64,000 nt of DNA. Origin: Neolentinus lepideus HHB14362 ss-1. Its lineage: Eukaryota > Basidiomycota > Agaricomycetes > Gloeophyllales > Gloeophyllaceae. Made by a program: the position numbers and the translations under genes. The DNA is taken from contig KV425559.1 of the NCBI GenBank assembly GCA_001632425.1, positions 131,281 through 195,280 of the forward strand, in the 5' to 3' direction. Positions 11,431-22,720 of this stretch are shown one piece after another; the first letter of the stretch is position 1, and each line of letters starts with the position of its first letter. The notes beneath the pieces were generated by a model that was given only the letters and a program-made list of their open reading frames with translations, did not search any database and was not told where the DNA came from.

Positions 11431-12603
11431 CTGGTGAGCTAATAATCAATGTCTCCTCATCTGTCCCAAGAAACAGCACGATTGCGCACTTGGTTTATCC
11501 CGGCTTTCCCCCCTCTTCCTTTCCTTGTGGCTCAGCAAAGTTAGGTCGGCGAGATTATTGACTCAATAATCTCGGAGCCCGTACAGGGTCATCGGGCGAT
11601 GCCGGTCGTGGCTGTGTTCCATAAACTTTTCGTTCAGCCGGCTATGCATGTTGCGCACATCTATGCGGCCACCTCGCCATCCTCCCTCGCCTTGTACGCT
11701 CTAGTTTCTCCAGCTACATCCAGACTTGAAGCATTCTAAATGATGGCCGTTCGAATACTGCTTGTCTGAGAGTCGGCGCCGAAATAGAACGCACCCAGCT
11801 CTTTTGCTGCAAAGTCCTCTATGACGCTGCAGAGAAACGTCTTAGCCCCATGAGTGGCATCATCTGTGGTCACAGGCCCGCTGAACCCATGGACGTCATG
11901 CGATTCCATCCGTACCGTAGTCGATCAGACCGAAGCTTCAGTCCGAGACGGTGAGGCAACTCGGATGGTTCAGAGATGGCATGAAAGGTCAGCAGGTGAG
12001 TATAATCTTCAAGCTATGTCTTTTGACGGCAGATATAAGACGTCGACAATTCTCCGCCAGGGTATGGAGCTCCCTCCTGGACAGCGACTACTATGCGTCT
12101 GGCTTGTCGTTACTGTGAGATCCGATATCCATAATGCACTAAACCCTTTCGTTCGAGGATATCTCCTGGTGAGAACAGTATTGGCTGGTACGATAATACG
12201 CGGTCAGTGGACATCCTTAAGTGAGTCTGACATTATAGATCCTTACTTAGTTGCTAACGTCATAAATCACAGGTCGCACCGCGATAGCGCAAATTTGTAT
12301 TTGGGTCATGCGCGATTATCCTAAAGACGAAATGCGATGGAGTTGATTGCTGTGGAAGATGGAATTGGGGATGGATAGACTGTCTGTAGCGAGGTAGTGT
12401 ACCGTGTAGCTGGCTAGCCGCTTAATAGAAAAGTAGCCGACCAACTCGAGAAGATAATCTAGATCAAGGAATCACGACGCGCCTGTGGCGGTGCATTGTT
12501 TGCTCTTGTTTACCACCGCGTCACGATCAATGAATCGAAAAATTAAACGCGTTCAGCCACACTTGTATTGCTACCACTCCCATCCTCCAGGTTTCGACGC
12601 AAA
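11431..12603. other. Region upstream of CTP synthase, no firm gene
   Basis: A 156-codon open frame on the plus strand (11854-12324) has no recognised motif and is not supported by splice or family evidence, so it is not called as a gene. The last part should contain the CTP synthase promoter. Confidence 0.45.
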
Positions 12604-15053
12604 ATGACCAAGTACATCCTTGTCTCTGGCGGTGTGGTGAGCGGTATTGGAAAGGGCATCATCGGTGCGAGAGAAATCGATATATCTCGTTGCACACACT
12701 GTTCAGATACAAACACTATGTAGCCTCTTCGACTGGTCTGCTCCTGAAGACGGCTGGTCTAAAGGTGACCGCGATCAAGATAGATCCTTACATGAATATA
12801 GATGCTGGTACTATGCGGCCGACCGAGCATGGTGAGACGCCACTGTATGAGACGCACCGCTATATCTGAGATCGAGGAAGGTGAGGTCTATGTCTTGAAT
12901 GATGGAGGAGAGGTGGATCTGGATCTTGGAAACTACGAGCGATATTTGGATGTCACATTATCACGGGATAACAACATTACGACTGGCAAGATCTACAGGG
13001 AAGTTATTGAAAAGGAGGTGGGTGGTTACAGACGTACAGAACATGTGTATCGTGAAGTGAAATCCCGTGTAGCGCCGAGGTGACTATCTTGGAAAGACTG
13101 TACAGGTCTGTTTGAACCAACCATGATAACATTCGTGTGGTCATTAAGCTCTGACTTAGATTATTCCCCACATTACGAACGCTATTCAAGACTGGATCGA
13201 GAGAGTGTCTAAGATCCCTGTTGACGAAACGGACGAAGAGCCAGATGTTTGCATTGTTGAGGTGTGCAAGCTCGTTCCGTGATGGTCAACTATTTGCTAA
13301 AAGCTCGGTAGCTGGGCGGTACCGTTGGCGATATCGAATCGGCGCCATTCGTGGAAGCCATGAGACAATTCCAGTTCCGTGTGGGACATGAGAACTTTGC
13401 TTTGATCCACGTATCATTAGTGCCCGACATGCACGGCGAACAAAAGACGAAGCCCACCCAGACAACCGTCCACGCACTGAGAGGACTGGGTCTCCTTCCT
13501 GACCTTGTACGTCCATCAGACGTTTCCCCTTCATCGTTGTCATGCTAAATCCGTGAATCCACAGATTGCTTGTCGATTACTATCCCATCAACCTCTCGAA
13601 ATTGCCACAAGAGAAAAAATCTCATTGTTCTGCCACGTTGCCAAAGAACAAGTCGTTGGTGTCCACGACTTGTCTTCTGTATACCACGTCCCGCTGCTTC
13701 TTCGGTCGCAAGGAATCGTCGAGTACCTGCATAAGCGACTCAATCTCGCGAGCCTGAATATATCGAAGCCCATGATGGACAGAGGGATGATGCTGGCGAG
13801 GAAGTGGAAGGAAATGACTACTGGGTGAGTTGACCTACAACCAATATGGAGGACACACATCTGATCTTGTTGGCGAATAAAGTCAGGAGCGATTTTTTGA
13901 CGAAGTTAACATCGTCCTTGTAGGAAAGTATACCGATTTGAAGGATTCGTATATGTCTGTCGTGAAGTCGCTCGAGCATTCTGCTTTCCGGTGTCAACGG
14001 AAGCTCCTGATTCAGGTAAGCCCTTCCCATCTGTATAACTCCGGTCATGATCTTATCTTTACGTCTTAGTGGGTCGAATCGTCTGACCTGGAGCCAGAAA
14101 CGCAAGAACTGCACCCAGCAAGATACCACGACGCATGGCGAGCGGTAGTCGGCGCCGGGTACGTATAGCACGATGCATGATAATCTCATGTCTCGACTCA
14201 CGGGAGAACTGGTTTGCAGAGGTATTCTGGTACCTGGTGGTTTCGGCCTGCGCGGTACTGAAGGCATGATTCTCGCCATCAAATGGGCACGAGAACAAAA
14301 AGTGCCGTTCCTGGGCATCTGCTTCGGCTTCCAGCTCGCAGTAGTCGAGTGGGCGCGCAACGTCTGCGGCTTAACCAGTGCGTTCTCCCTTCTTCCCTAA
14401 CACCTCGCTAATAGCCGCTACTTTCTTTGCTAATGCCAGACGCTCAGTCTGGAGAGCTCGTTGAAAACGCCGACACGCCGATAATCATCTTCATGCCCGA
14501 AATCTCCAAGACGCATATGGGCGGCACGATGCGCCTCGGTCTGCGCCCAACCGTCTTCCAAGCTGGCTCGGAGACGTGGTCAAAGGCGCGTAAGCTCTAT
14601 GGCAGTGCACCCAAGATCTGGGAGCGTCACCGGCACCGGTACGAAGTCAACCCCGCATTCATCGAGAAGTTGGAGAGCAGTGGCATGGACTTTATTGGCA
14701 GGGACGAGAAAGGAGAGCGGATGCAGGTGATGGAATTGCGAGGTATGTTTCTTCGGGAACGGCTAGGATAAATGGTAGGCTGAAGGCGAGTTGATTTAGA
14801 TCATCCGTTCTTCATGGGCTTTCAGGCGCATCCTGAGTTCTGCACACGGCCGCTCAACCCATCACCGCCTTTCCTCGGATTCGTGGCTGCGGCATCCGGG
14901 GAGGAGGTTCTTGAGCATCAACTTGATCTGCAGACGCAGCTTTACCGGCCACCCCACCCCGAGCACTCGATGGTGAGTGAGGCAGAAATCCTCGAGGCTA
15001 AGGAGAAGGGTGCCCAGGGAGAGGAACGCCTAGTCAACGGTCACGCCGATTGA
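12604..15053 (+). CDS. URA7: CTP synthase (glutamine-hydrolysing)
   Basis: This enzyme makes CTP from UTP, ATP and glutamine in the cytosol, the last step of pyrimidine nucleotide synthesis. ATG 12604 opens [19 protein letters not shown], the nucleotide-binding start of the synthase domain. Later exons read [55 protein letters not shown] and [17 protein letters not shown]. The class I glutaminase domain follows, with [12 protein letters not shown], the nucleophile cysteine in [18 protein letters not shown], the oxyanion/His-Glu region in GFQAHPEF, and [13 protein letters not shown]. The protein ends at 15053 with an acidic, charged tail. About ten short introns are needed, and all joins tested restore conserved sequence. 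A minor oddity is Arg after GTM, where yeast and human enzymes have Ser (SP.EHGE). The gene converges tail-to-tail with the helicase gene. Yeast has two copies, URA7 and URA8; the symbol is used by family. Confidence 0.93.
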
Positions 15054-15247
15054 AAATGTTAGTTTGTCTTGTCATGCTATCCTGTCCTCGTTTCAGTAAG
15101 AGCTGTGCAGTAGCACATCTATGATATTAATGCGAGTAAATAACTACTAGAAGATGCTATAACTACAATACAACCCAAAGCAAGGACTGTCATCCCAATG
15201 CGTATCATATCCTCGTACAAGATAACCGCCAGGCTGAACGATCACCG

Positions 15248-17363
15248 CTACCAATCTCTTTCCTTACGTTTGCGAACAGTGCCCCGTCCCAACCACGGTT
15301 GTTTTGGTCTCTCCCTGAACTTCTCCTCTCTAGGCGGGGGAGTGCCACCCCGCGAAAACGTAGCAGTATCCCGCCTAAGTCTGTTGTATCCTTTTGAAAT
15401 CGACGCCATCGAGAACTTTCCTCGGTTTTGCTGCCCGAAGCCTACCTTAGCCAAGAAGTTCTCAGACAGATACGGCGGCGTCGGCAGGCCGCAAGCGGAG
15501 GTAACCCAGTCCTTCAGTCCCTCAAGGATGACATTCTTGGAAATGCGTAGATCTCCATCTCGCGTAGCGTAGAACCCGAGCATCGAAGAGAACGCCTGCT
15601 CAATGTCTGTCTCGTCCATTTTAAGGGTCATTTTCTGAACCGCCTCCGGAATCGCCTTGACTGCATCAGCGACGGGAATTTCATAGTCGGACAGACGGCC
15701 CTTCGCGCCCTTGGCTAGGGCAGGATTAGCGTCGAACTTCTCAGCGAGCTCCGTGACCTGCGACTCGAGTTCTGAGGTCGTGACCGGCTTCAGACTGATA
15801 TGCGTGAGCTGCCAGGAAACAAAGCCAACCTCCCATGGGAGGAGAACAAGATCGCCGCGACCCGAAGACCCAGCGCGGCCAGTCCGTCCCACGCGGTGGA
15901 TATACTGCTCTGAGGTGGAAGGTATGCCAAGTTGGATGACGCGAGTGACACCTGGGTAATCTACACCACGTGCAGAGACATCGGACGTGACAAGGACTGA
16001 ACCTGCCGACTTGTCCTGCCTGAACTTGTCAGACGTGCGCGTGCGTACGTGCTGGTCCTTTTTGCTGTGGATCTCATACACAGCTGTGTCCTTCACAGGG
16101 AAATTCCTCTTCAACGCCTTAATCGCATCGAAGAGCAGCGCCGTCAATTTGGTCGTAGAGCAGAACAGTATGACCTTTGACTTTCCCGCGTTCACGAGCT
16201 GGTCATGGGCGATCAAGCGTGCCAGGTGGGGAATTTGCTCCGCTGCGCTCGGAAGAATGGTGTGGTATTGGGGGATGTGGGCGTGAACCGGTGAGTCGTC
16301 ATCTCCAACCGTATCGATAGTCGTGAAGTTCTTCGAGAGCACGCGTTCCGCGGTCTGTCGAACAGCTCGGTTCATCGTAGCAGAGAACAGGAATGTCTGG
16401 CGTTCCGGGGGAGGCGGGAGGATGTCCGTGATAGCGTCGAGGTCATCCCGGAAACCCATATCCAAGAGCGTGTCACACTCGTCGAGAACGAGCTGGAGAT
16501 TCTATTAGAAGACACGTAACGAGGGAGAAATAGGCTAACTCACAGTGTGGACTTTCTCAAGACCCTTTTTGATATCCGGCTCGTTCTCCAACAAGTCGCG
16601 TAACCGACCCGGCGTGGCGACGATGATGTCCCTTGTACCCTTCATCCAGTCGCGAAGCTGGCGCCCCCTGGGCTCACCGCCGACGAAGAGTCTCACTTCA
16701 ATGTTGTCGTGGTGTTGCGTTAACCGTTGCGCCTCCACCGCTATCTGTTGTGCCAGTTCGCGCGTGGGACTAATGACCAGCACACCACCCTCCGTTCGCG
16801 CAATCAACCGTGATATCCTAGCCCTATTCTGCTTATCGTCCCTGTGACCCTGATCCCGAATAACATGCGTTGTTTTCTCCTGGATAGCCTGTAAACGGCG
16901 CTCGAGTGCGGGGACGAGGAACGCCAGCGTTTTCCCTGTGCCGGTCTTTGCTCTTACAAGGAGATCTCTTGGAATGTCCCCAGCTTTCTCATGATGCAGA
17001 GCGAGACGAGGGGCAAGGGGTAGCACTGCAGCTTGAACGGCGGTCATAGTTTTCAGGTTGAAGGGAGCCGCGGTGAGGGCGCGCAGGGTAGACGAATGGA
17101 TTCCACCCCTCAGCGTCTCGAACGCAAGGGGCTCATCCTTGGGCGGGGTTGTCGGTGCATATTCCGAGGACGTTACCTTCTCTTGTACCGCAGTTGCTGT
17201 TGATTGCCATCGCTGGGCAGAGATACCTATATGCCTGTTAGACGTCTGACTGCTAGTGCTGCAAAGATGACTTACCAGCCCGGCTGCAGCTCAGTGCAGA
17301 GTAGCTCTGTAGCCACGAACGGCTACAGGCTCTCCCCGTCGCCAGCCATGATGAAAGGACCAT
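15248..17363 (-). CDS. Mitochondrial ATP-dependent RNA helicase (MSS116-like)
   Basis: This is a DEAD-box-family RNA helicase, probably acting on mitochondrial RNA folding and splicing. Starting at ATG 17363, the first exon encodes MVLSSWLATGRACSRSWLQS, an Arg/Ser-rich, acid-free sequence typical of a mitochondrial presequence, joined by an intron (about 17228-17276) to AGISAQRWQSTATAVQEK. Motifs in order are AKTGTGKT (I), PTRELAQQ (Ia), VATPGRLRDLL (Ib), LDECDTLLDMGF (II), FSATM (III), LVTSDVSARGVDYP (V) and HRVGRTGRAG (VI). Motif II reads DECD, not DEAD. After the helicase core there is a conserved C-terminal extension, then a basic Arg-rich tail, as in Mss116/Cyt-19-type proteins. A single intron lies near 16504-16541. 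Stop is at 15248. The MSS116 assignment rests on the presequence, C-terminal extension and basic tail; other mitochondrial DEAD proteins are possible. Confidence 0.85.
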
Positions 17364-18123
17364 TTGGGACGACACGACAAGGACGTCGTGGTCGGTGTTG
17401 AACAGAGCTGTCCAGGCCGAAAATTATTGAAGTACCCCCGTGGGCAGATGATTGGCCCGATCGAAGTGGCGTGGGTTCTGCCTGAAAATCGTCAAGTCGG
17501 ACTCGGATGAAGAAATCGGACATGAATAGCCTCTTACGACCTGAGATATACTATAGTACATACCATCACTGCAATCATGGACATAAAATAATGTGTAAAG
17601 TCGTGCATTTAGGCGGAAGCCATGTACATGTACGTTTGTCCGAACTTACCACTGACCAGTGAAGGGAACGATGCGAGCATTGCGTAGGGGAGGAAAGAAA
17701 ACTATGGATCCATCTATAAGTATTATACATGATTATAGTCTTAAAGATGCCACAAATAACAAAACATTGAGTGAAAGAATGTCAGGTATGGTTTCTCCCG
17801 AAATGGGTATTCGCCTTCCAAAACGAGTCATCGGTGTTGTATCGCCACAGTGCATCAAACTCAGACTACTAAAGACAGGGTTGTTACCTCTACCAGCTCT
17901 TGAGATCTGAGAGGCTGATGTCAGAACAATGTAAACAGCTTCACTTATATACACATTGCGCAACTGACGTTACAGGAATCATGAACAGCGCAAACTCAAT
18001 ACGCGGCAGCAGCCCATGTCCCATTAATCAAATCACCTAGCCTTCGAGTCCCTCGAGCAGTGAGTCTGCTCTCAACTGTTTTTGTTCACCATAGACTCAT
18101 GATTCTCGCTGGAGCTGCTATAG
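17364..18123. other. Intergenic region, possible upstream exon of next gene
   Basis: This is a promoter-proximal region shared by the helicase (leaving to the left) and the small plus-strand gene. An open segment around 18000-18059 (reading SPSLRVPRA) ends in a good donor, GTGAGT, and can splice in frame to the exon at 18124, so it may be that gene's 5' exon. No start codon is clear. Confidence 0.45.
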
Positions 18124-18551
18124 GTCGAGCTACCACCTGATCTGCACCCTTTGCCGGACGATGTGAACGCTTACGTGCGTCCTTTCACCCGCGTTTGTAC
18201 TCGTCAAGGTTAGAAATGTGGATACAGTTCGTCTACCCGTACACCCTAGAACCGCACATCATTACGCTCGAGTCGGCGAGACGCTCTACCCTCGCAGCGC
18301 ACGCCGCCAGACGGGAGGCGTACCTCAACGCGAGAGAGGAGGAGAAGGAGCGGCGGAAACGTGAGGCACTGCGGAAGATCGCGCCCGGTTTTGAGCCGTC
18401 CGCTGCACCGCTCGTCCCAACGCCCATTCGGAAGAGTACCAGCGCGCCCGCAGCGCCAGGGAATCCAGAAGGCTCAACAGAGGAACGGCCAAAGGACGTC
18501 ATGGAGGATCTAGTTAGTAAATTGGAGATGCTCGAGTCTTCTTCGTCTTGA
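18124..18551 (+). CDS. Small conserved-looking hypothetical protein (5' end uncertain)
   Basis: The product is not assigned to a named family. Two exons are clear. The first reads VELPPDLHPLPDDVNAY and has a donor at 18174. The second begins FVYPYTLEPHIITLESARR, followed by an Ala/Arg/Glu-rich probable helix (residues such as REEEKERRKREALRK), then IAPGFEP, a Pro/Ser-rich linker and a final VMEDLVSKLEMLE with a stop at 18549-18551. The join restores a continuous sequence, and the sharp change from ordered to charged helical sequence looks like a real protein. The N-terminus probably lies in one or more upstream exons. No membrane segment or signal peptide is visible. Confidence 0.65.
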
Positions 18552-18981
18552 GAGTCTCGTATCAGAGAATTGTGAGTGTATCCGTTTCATCGATTCAAGA
18601 CTATGCAAATTCAACGTGGATTCACAGGTATTTAGCTAGGGATAATGTAGGATAATGCGTATTGTTCGTGAGACACTCCGGAGTACCTAATGTAGCCTCG
18701 AAGGGGCGGTGGACACTACCTAGCAGTCAGAGATATTCATAAATTATGGTAAGCCTTGATATCTCCTAACATAACTCCAATGCGATCGGTTACGAGACCT
18801 CATCGACATCCGTGATTCAGAAGCCCGAACCTGGGCTCCACGTTATGCCAGGAGTGCAGGATGCATATAACGTGGCATAATTTAAGCAAAGGACACAATA
18901 CGGATTACTTGCGCGGCCAACTAGTCCTACATCTACAATCATCTGCGTGTGTTCTATCCAGAAATGCAGGTGCTATCCAAA

Positions 18982-20895
18982 TCAGTCCGTATGTGCTTTG
19001 CCATTCCCAAAAATGCTGTGTCCATTGATGCCCAACGAATGCGTCGAATCTTCGTCCTCCTGTAACTCCCTCGCCTCCTCGAGAAAGTCCTCAAAGGTCT
19101 TCTTAAACCCCTTCGTCAGGTATCGCGCAACGCCTTTGTACTGTTCCACCTTGTCCGCTGCAAGACCGTCAACACTCATAACGTGACAGTATTATGTGTC
19201 ATTCCTTACCTGTGACAGTCCAGACGAGATGTCCATTGTACGATATCATACCCAGCCCAAGCGTGCCCTTGCCTGCTTGCGGCGGGCTCACATTCCACCT
19301 CAGCACCTCCGCGCCACCGATGTCGAACGTACTCGCGGGGCCGGGGACGTTCGTCAGCACGCCGTGAAAGTTGCTCATCGCCCAGTCCACGATCGGCATG
19401 CCCGCGTCCATCACATTCCTCTCGCTCCCATGGTGCGCGAAGTAGTACTGTATCGAGTGCGGGAAGAGCATCGGGATGCGGCAGACGTACTCGAGGAATG
19501 CGAACGCGACGCGCGGGTAGAAGGAGGTCTTGAGCGTCTGCATCTCGTCGTGGCAGGCGTTGATGAGCGACTGGGTGCTGTGTCTGTGTGGGTTGAAGTA
19601 CGCGAAGGCGCCCGTGGAAAGGTTCTTCATGCGCTGGTCGGACGGCAAGCGGATGGACATGGGGATAAAAAGGGAAATGCTGCGAGGCTGAGTCAGATTC
19701 AAAACATATATCAGTATGAACTACTGACCGCTTATCTGGGAACCCTCCTTGCTCCTCGCAGTACTGCCGGATCGTCTTGACCACGACTGCGCACATTACA
19801 TCGTTCAGCGTGATTCTCCTCCTCGGCGTCTGGAACGCCTTCTGCACAATCTTGATATCTTTCAGTGAAATGGCTTCCGAGAACGAGAATTCCTTCTCCT
19901 CTCTCCGCGGCCCTTCATACAGCAGCGCAGTTCTACGGAACGTGACGAAAATCAGCACTACACGCGTGCATGTGTACACGTCGTATAAGATGCTGATTGC
20001 AGTGAACAATAGGTAGAGCAGCCAGAATATGAACGTCACGACGATGCTGGGGACGAAGAGGTCGAGCGGCGCAAGGCGCTTCCCGAAACCATTGATAGGG
20101 AGGTCGGAGAGCTTCGCTTTGCCAGCCTCGAGGTTGTGCTGCTTCTCCGCCGCCTTTTTCAGCTGATCCTCGATCTTGACCCCAGCAGAGGTCATGGAGA
20201 GCTGCGAGAGGACAAAACCTTGGCCGTCGGATAATGCTGATTCGTAAGATAAGTCATGCGCAGGCTTTTGGTTACAACCTGCTCCTTACCGTGATGCGCT
20301 CGCGTAATGACAGCAGCTTTCGCGCCTGTATCATCGCGGTAGTTGTAGAACACTATGACCTCCCAGAGCGGTTTGCTAAGGTCCCAGTCCTGTGCGATGA
20401 ACCTTGCCACCTCGTCTTCCAGATCGTCCTTGCCGTTAGCACCGTCAGGCAAGTGTACGGCACGAATGTGGCTTCGGACATCGAAGTTCGGGTCCTCCTT
20501 CAAACGCACAGTATGGAAGCGACGGTTCAGACCAGTCACTCGCTGACGATAGGCGGGGTACCGCTCAGTCATAGCAGACCAGATTTTGTTGAGGGATTCG
20601 AGTTCGAATTCCTCTTTGAAAGTGAAGACACTGGCGCTGTACTTGGTCGTGGCTTTCAAAGGTGTTATTCCAATGATTCCGTGAATTGCACTTACCATAC
20701 TGGATTGAAATCCGTTTCTCGTGAAAGCAGAAACCACATATTGTCTACTCCGTCCAGAGAGTGTCTCCGGTAGTCCCATTCTTGTTCTAGCCACTTTCCA
20801 ATGGCACCGCTCATCAGCCCCTTCCTCTCCGAGGTCTCGATTTTGTTGGTTCGTCTTGCGACATCCTCTACAGAAGCGAATAGTCGGCGCTGCAT
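18982..20895 (-). CDS. Wax ester synthase / diacylglycerol acyltransferase-like protein
   Basis: This is an acyl-CoA-dependent O-acyltransferase of the WS/DGAT (WSD1) family, which makes wax esters or triacylglycerol at the ER membrane. From ATG 20895 the first exon has HSLDGVDNMWFLLSRETDF, and the next has FTFKEEFELESLNKIWSAM, RYPAYRQRV and DWDLSKPLWEV. The catalytic motif HHALSDG appears only after splicing out 20237-20289: the two histidines end one exon and ALSDG opens the next. A hydrophobic segment (IVVTFIFWLLYLLFTAISIL) follows. The C-terminal domain includes LTNVPGPASTFDIGG and GLGMISYNGHL. The last exon, after a donor in VTG, has an acidic helix and stops at 18982. Family length and domain order appear complete. 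The actual alcohol substrate cannot be told from sequence. Confidence 0.87.
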
Positions 20896-21919
20896 CTTGA
20901 GGATCTCTGCTGGTAGACACCTATAATGGTGGAAGTGCAGGACAGGTGGTGTTGGAATGTTTGAACTGCACAGTCTACACGCGATCCGGTCCTACGTCAT
21001 GGGATTCCGCCGTGCCAGATTGGGTAATAAAATTACCATAACGGAAGATAATATGTTTCGGCGGTGAAGATCCAGTAAAATTCATAGAATATTTTGCAAG
21101 TAGTGCAGTTCGCTCAAGACAAAAGCTCCAGGCCTGACGCACCGTACTATGTCACAAACTTCGTTCGAATTTCTTCAGCTCTATTCGAAACGTATGTGCA
21201 TGCGTCATGGTCTTCCTACTGCTAATATACTAGCTAGAGTTCGACGAACGGGAAAGGTGTTTCGACCCTTGTAACCATGCCCGAAGTCACGTTTGAACCA
21301 TGAGGCCACTACGCAACACACGCTGGCTCTTATGATTCCCTCGAGAGTGTTCGCGTGGGTAAAGGTCAAGTATATATCTTATTATTAACGGTTTTCCGTT
21401 AGTGCAGAATACCATCCTTAAATGTAGGAGGGCTCATATGGTACGATTGGACTGTACCTAAGTCCTAAAACAAGCTCCTGTAAGTTTGCTGCTTCTGTCC
21501 GCTATCATCCATCTCCTTAACATCTTACCCGAGACGCATGGATCACGACCAGGATCGCGACCCGCGATTGGCTGATGGGATGCAGCTGTCCGACATAGCT
21601 TCCATCAGCCAATCAGCGTCCGTATAGAATCTCTTCAGGCACTCAGAAATGGCGATGTGCGCCTTGGCCATTATTCCGCCCCCGGGTTGATGATGGTTGC
21701 CAGGGAGTGGACAAAACAGGACCGGAACAAAAGAGAGTCCTATAAAGTCCCTATCCAGCAGGAACTCGTCCTTCATTCCCTTCCACCATCTGAGGCCGGA
21801 TCCTCTTTCAGCGCATCAAGTCGTTCAGCAGCTTCAAGACAGGTCATTCACTTTCGCTTTCTCTTAACGACATTCTTTTTCCTCGATTGAAATTCCTCTC
21901 CTATCCTTTGCCTGTCAAA
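20896..21919. other. Intergenic region between divergent genes
   Basis: This holds the promoters of the acyltransferase (minus) and the secreted protein (plus). No coding signal is recognised apart from the TATA-like element described separately. Pyrimidine-rich sequence precedes the start at 21920. Confidence 0.6.
21741..21746 (+). promoter_or_regulatory. TATA-like box of the Gas1-like gene
   Basis: TATAAA lies about 175 bases upstream of the start codon, followed by pyrimidine-rich leader sequence. A canonical TATA box suits a highly expressed secreted protein gene. Confidence 0.45.
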
Positions 21920-22720
21920 ATGTTCTTCAACAAGTCCGTCCTTGTCTCCATCGTCGCCGCTGGGCTTTCGATGCAAGTCAGTGCCCATGCGATCATCGCA
22001 CCCGCTCTAGGCGTGAGCGGCACGCCCGTTCGGAACGACGTCCAGCGCCCCAGTGCCAACTCTGAGTGCGGTAATGTCAACGTTGCGTCCACGATCAACA
22101 CGTCCACGGCCATCACGATGACCGGGAACACCTTCACTGCCACCGTGACCAACTTCAACGCGTAAGCACACCCGCTGCATCATCCATCAGCGGTCATCTG
22201 ATGTATTTCGTGTGAAGTGGCACGGATGGTTCACGTCAGGTCACGGCCAAAGTTGACGCTACCGGTGCTGGCAAGACCTTCGTCGCTGCCACTGTTACAG
22301 AGAACGGCGACAAGGTACGCTTTATTTTCCTCATTGTGTGAATAGTCGCTTACCCTCTTCTAGTCACCCACGAACGTTGGTTCGCAACAGGTCACCGTTC
22401 AGATGCCCGCTGGTGCCAAATGTACCGGTGGCACCGGCAAGGACCTTTGCCTCGTCTCGTTCACGACAGCGGGCGGCTTCGGTAACTGTGTCGTCGTGAA
22501 GCAGGGCGCTGCTAACAACGCCGCTGCTACGAACAACAACGCTGCTGCTACGAACAACAAGGCGAACAAAGCTGGCAAGCAGGCGCGCTCTTGGGTATGC
22601 CCAGATTTCTAATATCACTTCCGATCCTGTCCTAATCTATCATTATTCTGCCAGGGTTCTCGTGCAGCCAGAGCCGCTCGTGCCGCCGAGGAGTCTGAGG
22701 AGATCGACGAGCTCGACTAA
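21920..22720 (+). CDS. Secreted Gas1-like (GEgh16-type) protein
   Basis: The protein begins with a signal peptide, MFFNKSVLVSIVAAGLSMQV, ending near SAHA. The mature start HAIIAPALGVSGTPVRNDVQ is typical of small fungal secreted proteins related to Gas1/GEgh16, often expressed in infection structures or fruit bodies. The next segments are SANSECGNVNVASTINTSTA, NTFTATVTNFNA, then after short introns VTVQMPAGAKCTGGTGKDLC and SFTTAGGFGNCVVV. Cysteines are at conserved-looking spacings. A linker of Asn/Ala repeats (AATNNNAAATNN) precedes a separate last exon coding Ala/Arg and then acidic residues (EESEEIDELD), stopping at 22718-22720. There is no enzymatic motif; the molecular role is unknown. 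The family call comes from remembered motif resemblance. Confidence 0.78.

Noticed and set aside
11854..12324. 156-codon open frame as a gene
   Set aside because: No recognised motif, no splice evidence and no convincing codon pattern compared with true exons nearby.
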